A stretch of DNA of 6,038 nucleotides from contig CANRGI010000076.1 of the NCBI GenBank assembly GCA_947630095.1, forward strand, positions 1 to 6,038. Direction: 5' to 3'. This DNA is from an uncultured Bacilli bacterium (lineage in GTDB: Bacteria; Bacillota_I; Bacilli_A; RF39; UBA660). The position numbers and the translations under genes were made by a program. Shown here piece after piece: positions 5,040 to 6,038 of this stretch (positions are counted from its first letter, which is position 1; the number at the start of each line of letters is the position of its first letter). The notes under the pieces are model-generated. The model was not told the DNA's origin. It was given only the letters and a program-made list of their open reading frames with translations, and ran no database searches.

Positions 5040-5567
5040 ATGAAAAAAAGAGGTTTTACATTAATAGAATTAATAGCAGTTATTGCTCTTTTGGGGGTAA
5101 TAATGATGCTTGTTACTCCCAATGTGATAGGGCTTTTCAATAGTGCGCGCAAATCTGCGTTTTATGACGAAGTATTAAATGTTTATAATCACGCGCCTAC
5201 TACATATATATATAACTCAAGTAATGGAGACTATACTAAAAGATTTTGTAAAGGAAAAGATGCGACTACTAAAGAGTTAGAAATAGAAGATAAGAGTGAT
5301 TTTTATTACGATATTACAGTTAATAATTATGGAGAAGTATTAAGTATGAAAATTGCTAATAAAAATTTTGGAATAAATGTTAGTAGTGAAGACGGGTTAT
5401 CTAAAAAAGAGATTAGTAAAGATAAAGTAAGTGATAGTTTTAATATATATTGTAATGGTGAAGTAGAGGAACCACCACAAGAATCACTAACTTGTATAAT
5501 AACTAAAACTAATAGAAGTTGCCGTATATATTCATTTAATTATAAAAGAACAGGAGAAAATGCTTAA
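5040..5567 (+). CDS. Type IV pilin-like (prepilin) protein with class III signal
   Basis: Predicted type IV pilus, type II secretion or competence-type pseudopilin (175 aa). Seen: short basic leader MKKRG, then F-T-L-I-E-L-I, the prepilin peptidase site, with cleavage expected between Gly5 and Phe6 and the conserved Glu at mature position 5 (Glu10). A hydrophobic helix follows (about 8-31), including the common V-T-P-N-V-I-G turn, then an N-terminal polar helix and a soluble C-terminal domain. That domain has four cysteines (70, 138, 152, 161) that could form two disulfides outside the membrane. The globular part matches no named pilin I recognise. ATG 5040 follows the Smr stop by 2 nt. No assembly ATPase, platform protein or prepilin peptidase is in the window, so the machinery must be elsewhere. 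A short GC-rich codon patch (5145-5159 and 5193-5195) is unlike the neighbours. A terminator follows immediately. Confidence 0.88.
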   Translation: MKKRGFTLIELIAVIALLGVIMMLVTPNVIGLFNSARKSAFYDEVLNVYNHAPTTYIYNSSNGDYTKRFCKGKDATTKELEIEDKSDFYYDITVNNYGEVLSMKIANKNFGINVSSEDGLSKKEISKDKVSDSFNIYCNGEVEEPPQESLTCIITKTNRSCRIYSFNYKRTGENA

Positions 5568-5589
5568 AAAAACTTTAAGTATTTTTTTT
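5563..5589 (+). terminator. Rho-independent terminator after the prepilin gene
   Basis: CTTAAA (5563-5568) pairs with TTTAAG (5574-5579) around a 5-nt loop and is followed, after TA, by eight T residues (5582-5589). The stem is only 6 bp with one G-C pair, so it may be leaky, but its position right at the prepilin stop (which is part of the stem) and the T-run fit a terminator ending the kinase-Smr-prepilin operon. Confidence 0.6.
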
Positions 5590-5591
5590 GC

Positions 5592-5640
5592 ACTTTAAAT
5601 TATATGTAAAGCAACTTAAAATATGTTTTAAAATTTAAGT
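5592..5640. repeat. Cluster of ACTT(T)AAA repeats and an inverted pair before the second ABC gene
   Basis: Related segments ACTTTAAATTATATGT (5592-5607) and ACTTAAAATATGT (5614-5626) start 22 bp apart. ACTTAAA (5614-5620) is the exact reverse complement of TTTAAGT (5634-5640). This could be an operator for the following ABC gene, as it lies where its promoter should be, but I see no convincing -35/-10 pair, and such short A/T words recur by chance in this genome. Confidence 0.3.
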
Positions 5641-5660
5641 AAATGTAGTATCCTTTATCT

Positions 5661-5666
5661 AGGAGG
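5661..5666 (+). promoter_or_regulatory. Consensus ribosome binding site of the second ABC ATPase gene
   Basis: A perfect AGGAGG lies 6 nt before the ATG at 5673, the strongest such site in the window, indicating efficient translation and fixing the start. Confidence 0.85.
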
Positions 5667-5672
5667 CAAATT

Positions 5673-6038
5673 ATGATAGAACTAAAGAAAGTATCTAAAT
5701 TTTATTATGCAAAAGGTATGGTTACATCTGGTTTTAGTAAAGTTAGTTTAAAATTTGAAAAGGGAGAATTTGTTGCTATTACTGGAGAAAGTGGAAGTGG
5801 TAAATCAACTCTTTTAAATGTTATAAGTGGACTTGATACATATCAAGAAGGAGAAATGCTTATAAATGGAGAAGAAACTAGTCATTATACTTTAGAAGAC
5901 TATGAAATATATAGAAAAAAGTATATAGGAAATATATTTCAAAATTTTAATTTAGTTAATAGTTATACAGTTTATCAAAATATAGAATTAGTTTTACTTA
6001 TAAATGGTTATACTAAAAATAAAATTAAAAAGCGTGTA
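5673..6038 (+). CDS. ABC transporter ATP-binding protein, MacB/LolD type, N-terminal part (cut by window edge)
   Basis: First 122 codons of an ABC ATPase. Seen: opening strand MIELKKVSKFYY, Walker A GESGSGKST at 38-46, LLNVISGLD and INGEE just after it, and a normal Q-loop with Gln90 (NIFQNFNLVNSYTVYQNIEL). Signature, Walker B and H-loop lie beyond the right edge. The NxFQxFNLVxxxTVxxNIEL stretch is typical of MacB/LolD/FtsE-like ATPases, which in Bacillota usually partner FtsX-like permeases in antimicrobial-peptide resistance, lipoprotein or mechanotransmission systems. The permease, possibly fused to the C-terminus or encoded next, is not visible. The gene is transcribed separately from the prepilin operon, judging by the terminator and the 105-nt gap. 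It is unrelated in type to the BcrA-like ATPase in the left half, whose Q-loop differs. Confidence 0.92.
   Translation, partial: MIELKKVSKFYYAKGMVTSGFSKVSLKFEKGEFVAITGESGSGKSTLLNVISGLDTYQEGEMLINGEETSHYTLEDYEIYRKKYIGNIFQNFNLVNSYTVYQNIELVLLINGYTKNKIKKRV

Noticed and set aside
5614..5640. Inverted repeat as a second terminator
   Set aside because: No T-run follows on either strand as required, and the stem has one G-C pair with a 13-nt loop.
1..6038. tRNA, rRNA, CRISPR array, insertion sequence or attachment site
   Set aside because: No GC-rich structured stretch, no regularly spaced long repeats, no transposase or integrase frame and no paired terminal repeats were found.

Overview
The window is very AT-rich (G+C about a quarter by eye), and it is densely coded, with short intergenic gaps, strong AGGAGG-like ribosome binding sites and A/T-ending codons. 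The proteins look like those of low-GC Bacillota. UGA acts as a stop (end of the Smr gene) and UGG encodes Trp, so this is the standard bacterial code and not the Mycoplasma code. An uncultured gut-type member of the Bacilli/Erysipelotrichia/Clostridia is a reasonable guess, but the sequence alone does not fix the taxon.

Left half (1-3739, minus strand, read right to left): a TTGACA-N16-TATAAT promoter drives trxB (thioredoxin reductase). It is followed by an OmpR-family response regulator, a BcrA-type ABC ATPase, a six-helix ABC-2 permease and a sensor histidine kinase cut by the left edge. Genes overlap or nearly touch, except for a 66-nt gap between the regulator and the ATPase. That gap and the regulator's last codons hold four TTAAG-core direct repeats at 11-12 bp spacing, the classic layout of an OmpR/PhoB-type binding site. 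The simplest reading is an antimicrobial-peptide (lantibiotic/bacitracin-like) sensing and export module. The regulator would be made at a basal level from the trxB promoter and would switch on an internal promoter for ATPase-permease-kinase. Substrate and inducer are not visible in the sequence.

Right half (3740-6038, plus strand): a promoter back to back with the trxB promoter drives a tight operon of a PfkB-family sugar kinase, a stand-alone Smr-domain protein and a type IV prepilin-like protein. It ends in a small hairpin plus T-run terminator (5563-5589). A separate gene with a perfect AGGAGG site then starts a second ABC ATPase, of the MacB/LolD type usually paired with FtsX-like permeases, which runs off the right edge.

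The points most worth a second look are the operator repeats inside the operon, the out-of-frame overlap of the trxB tail with the response regulator, the Asp in place of the Q-loop Gln in the BcrA-type ATPase, and an orphan prepilin in a metabolic operon. No RNA genes, CRISPR arrays or insertion sequences were seen, and no gene-free stretch reaches 300 bases.
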